Assembly (NCBI GenBank): GCA_903893955.1
Contig: CAITOG010000147.1
Coordinates: forward strand, 1-22,868
DNA length: 22,868 nucleotides
Source of the DNA: an uncultured Actinomycetes bacterium
Lineage (GTDB): Bacteria; Actinomycetota; Acidimicrobiia; Acidimicrobiales; RAAP-2
Direction of reading: 5' to 3'
A model generated the notes under the pieces. That model saw only the letters and a program-made list of their open reading frames with translations. It was not told the origin of the DNA and made no database searches. Below, piece by piece: positions 8,488 to 16,099 of the stretch (position 1 is the first letter of the stretch; each line of letters starts with the position of its first letter). The position numbers and the translations under genes are program-made.

Positions 8488-8513
8488 GGCACCGCGCCAC
8501 GAGGTGCGGTGCC
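8488..8513 (+). terminator. GC-rich hairpin after gmd, no U-tract
   Basis: GGCACCGC and GCGGTGCC pair perfectly. The stem extends by a wobble pair and two GC pairs to an ACGA loop, about 11 pairs in all. No T-run follows, which is common in GC-rich actinobacteria. It probably separates gmd from the ccm operon, whose -10 box lies 28 bases further on. Confidence 0.5.
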
Positions 8514-8540
8514 CGAAGGAGGACTCCGAGCGACGGCCGG

Positions 8541-8546
8541 TAGGAT
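8541..8546 (+). promoter_or_regulatory. -10 box for the ccm operon
   Basis: TAGGAT lies 10 bases before the ccmA ATG, implying a leader of only a few bases. It is the only candidate promoter I see for the whole operon, because later genes overlap or abut. Confidence 0.5.
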
Positions 8547-8556
8547 TTGAAGCCGC

Positions 8557-9237
8557 ATGGCCCCCGCCGTCCACCTCTCCAACGCAGTCGTTCTCGCCGG
8601 ACGCTTCCCTGTCCTCGCTGGCGTCGACCTCGAGCTCGATGCCGGCCAGGTGCTGGTGGTCCTCGGTCACAACGGAGCCGGCAAGACCAGCCTGCTCCGC
8701 CTGCTGGCTGGTCTTGTCCCGCTGACGTCGGGCGAAGGTCGCATCCTCGAACATCGCCTCGATGACCAAGCACGCCACGTGCGTCGACGTGTCGGGATGT
8801 TGGGCCACGACGTCGGCCTCTACGACGACCTGACCCCCCACGAGAACCTCCGCTTCGCGCTTCGAGCGGCACGGGTCGACCCTGGCGCTGGCCCTGGTGC
8901 GCTCGAGCGCTGCGGGATCAGCGGCCGGGTGGCGATGACCCCTCTTGGAGCGCTGTCTGCTGGTCAGCGCCGGCGCGTGGGCTTGGCGCTCCTGTGCGCC
9001 CGGCGACCCGAGCTCTGGCTGCTCGATGAGCCCCACGCCAGCCTCGACACCGCCACTCGCCAGCTGGTGGGCGAGCTTGTCGAAGAGGCCGCTCTCGGCG
9101 GTGCCACGGTCGTGGCGACGAGCCATGAGCCTGAGGTCGCCGTACCGATGGCCGACGTGGTCGCCACGATGGCCGGCGGGATCGTGATCGAGACCACGAG
9201 CGGTGGTCGACCACGCGGAGGTAAAGATGTGGCGTGA
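8557..9237 (+). CDS. ccmA: Heme exporter ATP-binding subunit CcmA
   Basis: A 226-residue ABC ATPase. Walker A GHNGAGKT is at 37-44, the ABC signature LSAGQ at 133-137 and Walker B LWLLDEP at 153-159, followed by ASLD and a switch His in TSHEP. In System I cytochrome c maturation, CcmA powers the CcmABCD complex that releases holo-CcmE. Identity as CcmA rather than another short ABC ATPase rests on size and on the directly following ccmB-I genes. It begins the operon behind a hairpin and a TAGGAT -10 box. The last 11 bases overlap ccmB. Confidence 0.93.
   Translation: MAPAVHLSNAVVLAGRFPVLAGVDLELDAGQVLVVLGHNGAGKTSLLRLLAGLVPLTSGEGRILEHRLDDQARHVRRRVGMLGHDVGLYDDLTPHENLRFALRAARVDPGAGPGALERCGISGRVAMTPLGALSAGQRRRVGLALLCARRPELWLLDEPHASLDTATRQLVGELVEEAALGGATVVATSHEPEVAVPMADVVATMAGGIVIETTSGGRPRGGKDVA
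9217..9222 (+). promoter_or_regulatory. Ribosome binding site fixing the ccmB start
   Basis: GGAGGT lies inside the end of ccmA, 4 bases before the ATG at 9227. It favours that start over the GTG at 9203. Confidence 0.75.
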
Positions 9238-9895
9238 CGCAGGCCTCGTGGCGGGGCGCGACCTTCGCATTGAGCTTCGCTCGCGTGTTGCCCTCTGGCA
9301 GATCCTGCCTTTTGCAGTCCTCGTTCTCCTGCTTTTCGCTTTCGCTCTCGGGCCGAGCCGACAGGCACTTCGCCAGAGTGCCCCTGGTCTGTTCTGGCTC
9401 GCCGTCCTGTTTTCCTCGGTGCTGGCCGCGCAGCGCTCCATCGCCATTGAGGGGACCCCGGCAACACGTGAGCTGACGAGGCTGCTCGGCCTCGATCCAG
9501 CAGGGATCTTTCTCGGGAAGGCGCTGGCCCTCTTCGTCGAGCTGGTGGCGCTTGAGATCGTGCTGCTCGGGGGCATCGTGCTGCTGTTCCACGTCTCGAT
9601 CGCCACCTGGTTGCTGCTGCTCGCCACCTGCCTGCTGGCGGCCATCGGTCTGTCGTCAGCCAGCGTCCTCTACGGCTCGCTGGCCGGCGGTGCCCGGACC
9701 AGGGCAACGTTGCTGCCGGTCCTGGTTCTCCCGGTGCTCGCCCCAGTGCTGATCGCGGGGACAAGAGCGCTCTCTGCCTCCTTCGTCGGCGGGGGTCCTG
9801 ACGGACTTCGCTGGCTGTCAATCCTGGCGGTCTTCGCTGCCGTGTACACGGTGCTCGGGATTGCCCTCTACGGTCCTCTGGAGGAATCCTCATGA
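9227..9895 (+). CDS. ccmB: Heme exporter membrane subunit CcmB
   Basis: A 222-residue membrane protein with about six hydrophobic helices, matching CcmB length. It begins MWRDAGLVAGRDLRIELRSR, and this amphipathic stretch before the first helix is typical of CcmB. In the middle, IAIEGTPATRELTRLLGLDP resembles the conserved cytosolic loop of the family. It pairs with CcmA as the membrane part of the ABC complex that acts on CcmC-CcmE-heme. The start at 9227 lies inside ccmA, and the stop overlaps the ccmC ATG by 4 bases (ATGA). The sequence is divergent enough that context adds much of the confidence. Confidence 0.88.
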   Translation: MWRDAGLVAGRDLRIELRSRVALWQILPFAVLVLLLFAFALGPSRQALRQSAPGLFWLAVLFSSVLAAQRSIAIEGTPATRELTRLLGLDPAGIFLGKALALFVELVALEIVLLGGIVLLFHVSIATWLLLLATCLLAAIGLSSASVLYGSLAGGARTRATLLPVLVLPVLAPVLIAGTRALSASFVGGGPDGLRWLSILAVFAAVYTVLGIALYGPLEESS

Positions 9896-10614
9896 AACGC
9901 ACCCTCCGCAGACTCCTTGGCCCGGTCGCCGTCGCCCTCGTGGCGCTCGACGTCATCCTCGGCCTGTTCGTCACCCCGCCCGACATCGAGCAGGGGGATC
10001 TGGTTCGCCTCGTCTACATCCACCCGGCGCTCGCCTGGGTCGCGCTCTACGTGGCGTTCGCAATGGCGGGCATCTGCAGCCTGCTCTACCTCTGGCCCCG
10101 CACCAGGTCGATGACCTATGACCGCCTGGCCGCGTCAGCCGTCGAGATCGGAGTGGTCTTCACGATCCTGACACTGGTCACCGGCTCGATCTGGGGTCGA
10201 CCGACCTGGGGAGTGTGGTGGACCTGGGATGCCCGGCTCACCTCGACCGCACTGCTCGCCGTGATGTTCCTCGGGTACCTGGCGCTGCGCCGTGTGCCGG
10301 CCGATCCTCACGTGCGAGCACGCCGCTGCGCCGTGGCTGCGTTGATCGCAGCGGTCGACGTCCCGATCGTCCACTTCTCGGTCATCTGGTGGCAGACGCT
10401 GCACCAGGGCGCAACGGTGCTCAACTCCAACCTCACCCCGACGATCCACGGCCTGATGGCTTGGACACTCCTCCTCAGCTTCGTCGCCTTCACACTGCTC
10501 TTCCTCTGGATGGTCCTCGTTCGCTACGAGATCGAGACCCTCGACGAGGGCGAGGAGGACGCCGAGCTGGCCGATGCGCTCGAGGCTCGTCGCCAGGAGG
10601 GAGCACCCGCATGA
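9892..10614 (+). CDS. ccmC: Heme handling protein CcmC
   Basis: A 240-residue integral membrane protein with about six helices. The tryptophan-rich WWD heme-handling motif is present as WGRPTWGVWWTWD (101-113). Candidate axial histidines lie on either side, H44 in VYIHPALAW and H161 or H171 in HFSVIWWQTLH. CcmC loads heme onto the periplasmic chaperone CcmE and sits in CcmABCD. The ATG overlaps the ccmB stop. The C-terminal tail after the last helix is acidic. WWD proteins also include CcmF and CcsA, but size and neighbours make CcmC clear. Confidence 0.95.
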   Translation: MKRTLRRLLGPVAVALVALDVILGLFVTPPDIEQGDLVRLVYIHPALAWVALYVAFAMAGICSLLYLWPRTRSMTYDRLAASAVEIGVVFTILTLVTGSIWGRPTWGVWWTWDARLTSTALLAVMFLGYLALRRVPADPHVRARRCAVAALIAAVDVPIVHFSVIWWQTLHQGATVLNSNLTPTIHGLMAWTLLLSFVAFTLLFLWMVLVRYEIETLDEGEEDAELADALEARRQEGAPA

Positions 10615-10724
10615 ACTACGTCATCGCCGGCTACACCTTCACCTTCGTCGTGCTCATCAGCTATGGCGCCTCGCTCGCCTACCGGCTGCGCAGGGCCAGG
10701 CGCCGTGCCCGAGGTGCGAAGTGA
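10611..10724 (+). CDS. ccmD: Small membrane protein CcmD
   Basis: This is a 37-residue gene: one membrane helix beginning YVIAGYTFTFVVLISYGAS, then a strongly basic tail (RLRRARRRARGAK). It has the usual layout of CcmD, which holds CcmE to the CcmABC complex. It has AGGAGG 10 bases before its ATG, overlaps ccmC by 4 bases, and its stop overlaps the GTG of ccmE. The tail fits a cytosolic, positive-inside end. Identification is by size, topology and position, since CcmD has little conserved sequence. Confidence 0.88.
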   Translation: MNYVIAGYTFTFVVLISYGASLAYRLRRARRRARGAK

Positions 10725-11206
10725 GCGACGCCTCGACCACGCCGCCGTCGACGGCGCCGAACGCACCCGGCACCAGCAAGGGCAGCCCGCGGCTCCGACT
10801 GGCGATGGTGGCGGTGATCATCGCCGGCGCTGTCGGGTTCCTCCTCGTGAAGGGGCTTGGCAGCTCGCTCGACTACTTCAAGACGGTCGATCAGGCGATC
10901 GCCACCAAGAAGGCCGTGGGCACCTCAGAGTTCCGCCTTGAGGGCACCGTCGTGAGGGGGACGGTCACGAGAAGCTCGACAGGGACGACCTTCGACGTGG
11001 CCGGGGGCGGCAAGACGATCCCGGTGGAGAACAGCGGCACCCCGCCGCAGCTCTTCAAGGGGGGGATGCCGGTGATCGTGGTCGGGCACTTCGCATCACC
11101 GACCTCGACCACCTTTCTCTCGAACCAGATCATGGTGAAGCACTCATCGTCATACGTCGAGCAGCACCCCAACCGTGTCCGAGCCTCGGATGGCTCGGTG
11201 AACTAG
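10721..11206 (+). CDS. ccmE: Heme chaperone CcmE
   Basis: A 161-residue protein: a Pro/Ser/Thr-rich cytosolic start, one membrane anchor at about 27-45, then an OB-fold domain outside the membrane. The family pattern is visible in LDYFKTVDQA, EFRLEGTVVRGTV and MPVIVVGHF. The heme-binding motif is HSSSY (H141 to Y145), the HxxxY type that covalently carries heme, rather than the CxxxY variant described in some lineages. It lacks the usual proteobacterial acidic tail after the motif. The GTG start overlaps ccmD, and its stop is followed with no gap by ccmF. Confidence 0.93.
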   Translation: MSDASTTPPSTAPNAPGTSKGSPRLRLAMVAVIIAGAVGFLLVKGLGSSLDYFKTVDQAIATKKAVGTSEFRLEGTVVRGTVTRSSTGTTFDVAGGGKTIPVENSGTPPQLFKGGMPVIVVGHFASPTSTTFLSNQIMVKHSSSYVEQHPNRVRASDGSVN

Positions 11207-13228
11207 GTGAAGGCGCAGCTCGGCTCCCTCGGGGTCTGGATCGGCTTCATCGCAGCCCTGGTCGGCTGCGTGCTGATGGTCGTCGACCTGCTTCGCCGCC
11301 GCCGGGGTGCCTCCCCGGCCAGCGCGCTCGACGGGAGGCTGCTGGTGCCGGTGGTCGTCATCGGGGCCGTGATCGCCACGGTGGCGATGCAGTGGGCGCT
11401 GGTCACGCATGACTTCTCGTTGGCCTATGTGGCGGAGAACAATGCTCGCCAGACCCCCCTGATCTACTCGATCACCGGCATGTGGTCGGCGCTCGAGGGC
11501 TCGATCCTGCTCTGGGGCCTCGTGCTTTCCTTCTACCTGGTCGCCGTCGTCTGGCACTATCGCCGGCGTTCGAGCGAGGAGGTCATCGGGTGGGCGACTG
11601 CGGTCATGCTGCTCGTGGCGGCATTCTTCTTCGGCCTGATGCTTGGTCCAGCCAACCCGTTCACGACGGTGCCTGGTGGTGCTGCGAGCTCTGGGGCGGG
11701 CCCGAACGCGCTCCTGCAGAACAACCCGCTTGTGGCGATCCACCCGCCGCTGCTCTACGCCGGGATGGTCGGTTTCACGGTGCCATTCGCCTTCGCCATG
11801 GCCATGCTCATCACCGGTCGGGTGGGGGAGTCGTGGCACGTCGACACGCGGCGCTGGTCGCTCATCGCGTGGACGTCGCTCTCGGTCGGTGTCATCCTCG
11901 GCGCCTGGTGGAGCTACCAGGTGCTCGGCTGGGGTGGGTTCTGGGGCTGGGACCCAGTCGAGAACGCAGCCTTGCTGCCGTGGCTCTGCGGGACCGCCTT
12001 CGTCCACTCCATCGTGGTCGAGGAGCGACGAGGGTTGCTGCGCATCTGGAACCTGTCATTGGCCATTGCTTGCTTCGCCCTGACCATCCTGGCGACCTTC
12101 TTCACCCGCTCTGGCGTGGTCCAATCGGTTCATGCCTTCAGCGCCTCCGCGCTCGGGCCGATCATCCTCGGCTTCTTCGGGTTCGTGGTGGCCAGCGGTC
12201 TCGTGCTCATCGCGTTGCGGGGCGACGAGTTGCGGGGCACCGTCGGGATCGACTCAGCGTTCTCACGAGAGGGCGCGTTCGTGCTGAACAACCTCCTCTT
12301 CGTGGGTTTCGCGGTGGTGGTGCTGCTCGGCACGGTGTTCCCGTTGCTCTACGACGCCATCAACGGCGGCCAGGTGACCGTCGGCCCGCCGTACTTCAAC
12401 TCGATCGCCGTGCCGATGGGCATCGCCATCCTGTTCTTGATGGCGATCGCCCCGCTCTTGTCGTGGCGCAAGGCTTCTGGATCGGTCCTCCTCAAGCGCC
12501 TCGAGATCCCCGCCTGGGTGGCCACCGGCACCGTGGTGCTCCTGGTGATCTTCGGTGTGCGTGGCCTCTTCCCCCTGCTGGGCTTCTTCCTCGGCGCGCT
12601 CGCAGGGGCATCGGCGATCCGCTCGCTCATCCTCGAGGTGCGAGCCGAGCGACGGCGGGGGCGGAGCGGCTTCGGCGGCCTGCTCGGCCGGAGTGGCGGC
12701 GGCATGATCGTCCACCTCGGTGTGGTGGTGCTCGCCGTCGGCATCGTGGCCTCGACCAGCTATGTCCAGCGGGCGGAGCTGACGATGGTGCCCGGGCGCA
12801 CGGTGAGCTTCGCTGGCCACACGCTCACCTTCCAGGGCTTCCGGACGGTGTCAACACCATCGAAGACGGCGACGCAGGTGGTGATCAAGGTCGATGGGCG
12901 TGGTGTCTTCACGCCCGGTATCAGCCAGTTCGCGGGTCGGGCATCGGAGCCGGTCGGCACGCCCGCCATCGACTCTGGGGCCTTCGGCGACCTGTATTTG
13001 ACCTTCGACGCAATGGGGCGTCGTGGCGGGGTCTCAGGCGCACAGGTCACCTCTGGTCTCCCCGCCGGAGCTGTGGTGATCGGCGCCATCGACGAGCCGC
13101 TCTTGTCGTGGCTCTGGGCTGGAGGCCTCTTGATCGGGCTCGGTGGCCTGCTCGCGTTCATCCCGCTGCGTCGTCGTAAGACCCCGCCTGCAACGACCGA
13201 GCCGACAGAGGCGACGGTGCCGGCGTGA
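11207..13228 (+). CDS. ccmF: Cytochrome c heme lyase subunit CcmF
   Basis: A 673-residue membrane protein with about 14-15 helices, close to the usual CcmF length of about 650. The WWD motif WGGFWGWD is at 242-249, followed by PVENAALLPWL. Upstream are SALEGSILLW and NNPLVAIHPPLLYAG, which carry conserved residues and a candidate heme histidine. CcmF takes heme from CcmE and attaches it to the CXXCH motif of apocytochrome c together with CcmH. The GTG start directly follows the ccmE TAG, and the stop overlaps the GTG of the thioredoxin-like gene. The very hydrophobic protein ends in a short basic tail. Confidence 0.96.
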   Translation: MKAQLGSLGVWIGFIAALVGCVLMVVDLLRRRRGASPASALDGRLLVPVVVIGAVIATVAMQWALVTHDFSLAYVAENNARQTPLIYSITGMWSALEGSILLWGLVLSFYLVAVVWHYRRRSSEEVIGWATAVMLLVAAFFFGLMLGPANPFTTVPGGAASSGAGPNALLQNNPLVAIHPPLLYAGMVGFTVPFAFAMAMLITGRVGESWHVDTRRWSLIAWTSLSVGVILGAWWSYQVLGWGGFWGWDPVENAALLPWLCGTAFVHSIVVEERRGLLRIWNLSLAIACFALTILATFFTRSGVVQSVHAFSASALGPIILGFFGFVVASGLVLIALRGDELRGTVGIDSAFSREGAFVLNNLLFVGFAVVVLLGTVFPLLYDAINGGQVTVGPPYFNSIAVPMGIAILFLMAIAPLLSWRKASGSVLLKRLEIPAWVATGTVVLLVIFGVRGLFPLLGFFLGALAGASAIRSLILEVRAERRRGRSGFGGLLGRSGGGMIVHLGVVVLAVGIVASTSYVQRAELTMVPGRTVSFAGHTLTFQGFRTVSTPSKTATQVVIKVDGRGVFTPGISQFAGRASEPVGTPAIDSGAFGDLYLTFDAMGRRGGVSGAQVTSGLPAGAVVIGAIDEPLLSWLWAGGLLIGLGGLLAFIPLRRRKTPPATTEPTEATVPA

Positions 13229-13785
13229 AACGACGTCGGACCATCGCGATCGTGGCCGGCGTCGTGGCGGCGGTGCTCATCGCCCTGGTGGTGCTCTTGG
13301 CCACGCGTGGCACCTCACAGGCGACCGTCATCAACAGCCCGCTGCTCGGCAAGCCTGCACCCACGACAGCGGGCGTGACCTTGAAGGGGAGCGAGATCGA
13401 CCTCGCCTCGTACCGAGGCCGGCCGGTGGTCCTCAACTTCTTCGCCTCATGGTGTGGTCCCTGTCAGACCGAGGCGCCGCAGCTCAACGCCTTCGCCTAT
13501 GACCAATCGCTCAAGGCGCAGGGTGCACAGATGATCGGGGTGGTGTTCAACGATGCGGACTCGGCAGCCAAGAGCTTCGCCGAGAGCCAAGGCGTCACCT
13601 ATCCACTCCTCACCGATCCCGGCGGAGCGATCGCCAATCGGTGGGGCGTGGCATCACCGCCGACGACCTTCATCGTCAGCGCAGACGGCAAGGTCGTCGA
13701 GGAGCTCGTCGGACCTGTGACGGCCAAGCAGCTTGATCGGATCGTGGCACCGATGGATCGTCTGGCTGAGACCGCCAATGGCTGA
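13225..13785 (+). CDS. ccmG: Membrane-anchored thioredoxin-like protein CcmG/ResA type
   Basis: A 186-residue protein with an N-terminal signal anchor (about 7-26) and a periplasm-facing thioredoxin fold. The active site WCGPC has C77 and C80 in the NFFASWCGPC context of TlpA/ResA/CcmG, and the cis-Pro loop is in SPPTTFIV. It should reduce apocytochrome c or CcmH disulfides so that heme can be attached. Position between ccmF and ccmH supports CcmG. By sequence alone it could equally be called TlpA- or ResA-like. It overlaps ccmF by 4 bases and ccmH by 8 bases. Confidence 0.92.
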   Translation: MKRRRTIAIVAGVVAAVLIALVVLLATRGTSQATVINSPLLGKPAPTTAGVTLKGSEIDLASYRGRPVVLNFFASWCGPCQTEAPQLNAFAYDQSLKAQGAQMIGVVFNDADSAAKSFAESQGVTYPLLTDPGGAIANRWGVASPPTTFIVSADGKVVEELVGPVTAKQLDRIVAPMDRLAETANG

Positions 13786-14194
13786 GCGCACACGTATCAG
13801 GCACCCGCTTCGGTGGATGGCGCTCGTCGTGGTGCTGGTGACCGCGCTTGTGGTGGGCTCGGGCGTCTTGTCGTCGACGTCGAGGACCCAGGAGCAGCGC
13901 ATCACCGCGATCGAGAGCTCGCTCAAGTGTCCGAGCTGTCAGGACCTCTCGGTGGCGCAGTCGACGTCGCCGTCGTCGCTGGCCATCCGCCACCAGATCA
14001 CCGACGAGGTGCGTGCGGGTCGGAGCGATGCAGAGATCATCGCCTCGCTCCAGGCTCGCTACGGCGCCACCGTCGAGCTGACGCCAACCGGTGGCCTCTC
14101 AGTCATCTTGTGGGTGGTACCGATCGCCCTCGTGGTCGCCGCCGTGCTGGCTCTCATCCTGTGGCGGCGCCGGCACCGTGAGGAGGCACGGTGA
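13778..14194 (+). CDS. ccmH: Cytochrome c maturation thiol protein CcmH
   Basis: A 138-residue protein with a membrane segment at about 14-31, a small three-helix domain and a second hydrophobic segment near the C-terminus. The motif LKCPSCQDLSVAQS has C51 and C54, matching the LRCPVCQ(N/D)xS motif of CcmH/NrfF. CcmH holds or reduces the CXXCH thiols of apocytochrome c with CcmG and CcmF. The later pattern IRHQITDEVRAGRSDAEI is also typical of the family. It is the short form without the TPR part, which follows as a separate gene. The ATG lies inside the end of ccmG. Confidence 0.95.
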   Translation: MAERTRIRHPLRWMALVVVLVTALVVGSGVLSSTSRTQEQRITAIESSLKCPSCQDLSVAQSTSPSSLAIRHQITDEVRAGRSDAEIIASLQARYGATVELTPTGGLSVILWVVPIALVVAAVLALILWRRRHREEAR

Positions 14195-14985
14195 CGGCTG
14201 CCGATCGACGACGGCTGCTCGATCAGATCTCGCTCATCAGGGCATCTCTGGCTGACGCCCAGCTCGAGCACCAGGCAGGCGAGCTTGATGACGCGTCCTT
14301 TGCCGAGATCACCGAGCGAGACACGACTCGCCTCGCTGAGCTGGAAGCAGATCTGGCCGAACTCCCTGAGGAGATCGAGGACACGTCACCTTCCCCTGCC
14401 GAGCCGGCGGTGGAAGAGGTCGAGGACGGCGCTGTGGAGCCTCCAGCGCGGCGAGGCAGGCGGCTGTGGCTGCTCATCGTCGGGCTCGTGCTCATCGCAC
14501 TTGGCGGCAGTGTGCTGCTTGCGAACGTGTTGAGCCGGACAACCGCCCAGCCAACGTCGACCCAGGCACAAGTGCATGCACTGCTGCAAGCAGCCGACGC
14601 GAAGGTCGCCAAGGGTGACGTTGCCGGGGGGCTCGCCACCTATCGCCAGGTGCTTGCCCTCGATCCCACGCAACCCCAGGCACTGGCAGAGTCAGGGTGG
14701 CTGACCTTCGAGGCAGGCGTCGCCGCTCGATCGGCGACGCTGATCGCTCGCGGTGAGGCTGAGGTCAAGGCCTCGATCCAGGCGGCGCCGAACTACTACG
14801 CCTCTCGCCTCTACCTCGGCGTGATCGAGCTGCTGGCCAATCAGGACCCTGCCGCCGCGATGGTGCAGTTCAATCAGTTCGAAGCACTCTCGCCACCGGC
14901 TCGGTGGCGCACCACAGCCCAGCCCTACATCGACAAGGCCAAGGCGGCGCTCGCCTCGACGACGACGACAACCCCGGGCGGCTGA
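14191..14985 (+). CDS. ccmI: CcmI-like TPR protein, last gene of the ccm operon
   Basis: A 264-residue protein: a coiled-coil-like acidic N-terminal part (1-85), one membrane helix at about 92-112 and a C-terminal helical region with TPR-like repeats (about 125-250), for example GDVAGGLATYRQVLALDPTQ. CcmI/CycH proteins bind the C-termini of apocytochromes c through TPRs and present them to CcmF-CcmH. Here the topology is one helix rather than the two of classical CcmI, so this is a CcmI-like protein by position and domain type. The GTG overlaps the ccmH stop and follows an AGGAGG site. Its stop shares TGATCA with the convergent desulfurase-like gene. Confidence 0.72.
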   Translation: MTAADRRRLLDQISLIRASLADAQLEHQAGELDDASFAEITERDTTRLAELEADLAELPEEIEDTSPSPAEPAVEEVEDGAVEPPARRGRRLWLLIVGLVLIALGGSVLLANVLSRTTAQPTSTQAQVHALLQAADAKVAKGDVAGGLATYRQVLALDPTQPQALAESGWLTFEAGVAARSATLIARGEAEVKASIQAAPNYYASRLYLGVIELLANQDPAAAMVQFNQFEALSPPARWRTTAQPYIDKAKAALASTTTTTPGG

Positions 14986-14988
14986 TCA
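14983..14988. other. Second shared stop palindrome TGATCA
   Basis: The ccmI-like gene and the opposing desulfurase-like gene end in the same TGATCA, with zero bases between their stops and no room for a terminator. Confidence 0.9.
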
Positions 14989-16098
14989 GGCCCTGAGCGC
15001 TCGGAGCCGTTCGACGACGGGACCGAAGCGATCGATGAAGAGGTCGACCTCCTGGTCGGTGGTCGACCAACCGACCGACAGCCTGAGTGAGCGTGCTGCG
15101 TCGAGTCCCATCGCAGCGAGTACCGGTGAGGGCTCCAAAGCCTCAGAGGCACACGCGGAGCCGGAGTGGACAGCGATACCTTCGCGGTCGAGCCCGAGCA
15201 AGATGGGCTCTGCCTCGACTCCAGCCACCGTCAGACACGACAGGTGCGGCGCTCGGCTACTGCTCTGGCCGACCACGGCCACGCCCTCGACCTCGAGCGC
15301 TGCAGCCTCGAGGCGCTTTCGGTGTCGCAGTGCCGCGGCCGCCTCGTCGGTCCGGCAGTCGGCGGTGAGCACTGCCGACGCGATGCCGAAACCAACGATG
15401 CCGAGGAGGTTCTCAAGTCCCGCTCGCCGTCCACGCTCCTGGCTGCCCCCGACGACGAGGGCATCGAACGGCCGGCCCTTTCGCACGATCAGAGCAGACG
15501 TGCCGAGAGGGCCACCGATGAGCTCGGCGCTGATCGTCGCTGCGTCAGGGTCGAGGGCGCCGAGGTCGACTGACTCGTGTCCAACGGCGCTCGATGCGTC
15601 GAGGTGCACCAGCACGCTGTGGGCTCGAGCCGACGCGATCAGCCGCTCGACATCGTCGAGCACGCCGGTCTCGTGGTTGGCGAGCGAGATGGCCAGCATC
15701 GTGGCAGCGCCGCTGGCGAGCCGAGCGTCGAGCAAGTCGAGATCGACCGTACCGGCATCTGTGACCGCCACCGTCGCGAGACCCCCGTGCTGAGCAGCAG
15801 CGTCGACGACACTCTTTCGCTCGGTGGCGGGAGCAAGCACGCCACCGCCATCGGCCAGACCAGCGATGGCCGTGTTCACCGACTCGGCGATCGACGAGGT
15901 GAAGATGACCTGGCGAGGGGTGACGGCTACGAGCTGGGCAACAGACGATCGTGCGTCCTCGATCAGCTCACGGCTGACGAGTGCCTCGCGATACGGTCGG
16001 CCTGGATCGGCTTGGGGAAGAGCGAGCAGCTCGCTGAGCGCCTCGATCACCTCAGGTCGGAGCGGACTCGTCGTGGCGTGGTCGAGGTAGGCGCGCAC
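14986..16098 (-). CDS. Cysteine desulfurase homologue lacking the PLP lysine (predicted pseudoenzyme)
   Basis: A 370-residue fold-type I aminotransferase class V protein, clearly of the NifS/IscS group: YLDHATTSPLRPEV at the start, GGSQERGRRAGLEN (217-230) and the persulfide cysteine loop SGSACAS with C316. Yet the PLP site is dismantled. The Schiff-base lysine in SAHK/SGHK is replaced (SAEL, E192-L193), the ring-stacking His of TEHK is R94, the NNETG asparagine is H142, and the Gln of DAxQ is S170. Only D167 remains. The reading frame is continuous on both sides, so this is not a frameshift. It cannot be a normal PLP desulfurase, so a sulfur-carrier, scaffold or regulatory role is inferred. 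I chose the GTG at 16098, next to the regulator's stop; GTGs at 16113 and 16128 are alternatives. It is co-transcribed behind the SufR-like gene. Confidence 0.85.
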   Translation of the reverse strand: MRAYLDHATTSPLRPEVIEALSELLALPQADPGRPYREALVSRELIEDARSSVAQLVAVTPRQVIFTSSIAESVNTAIAGLADGGGVLAPATERKSVVDAAAQHGGLATVAVTDAGTVDLDLLDARLASGAATMLAISLANHETGVLDDVERLIASARAHSVLVHLDASSAVGHESVDLGALDPDAATISAELIGGPLGTSALIVRKGRPFDALVVGGSQERGRRAGLENLLGIVGFGIASAVLTADCRTDEAAAALRHRKRLEAAALEVEGVAVVGQSSSRAPHLSCLTVAGVEAEPILLGLDREGIAVHSGSACASEALEPSPVLAAMGLDAARSLRLSVGWSTTDQEVDLFIDRFGPVVERLRALRA

Positions 16099-16099
16099 C

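Noticed and set aside
15520..15525. Sequencing error or frameshift explaining the missing PLP lysine
   Set aside because: The frame is continuous with conserved family sequence on both sides, and four separate PLP contacts are changed, which a single error cannot explain.
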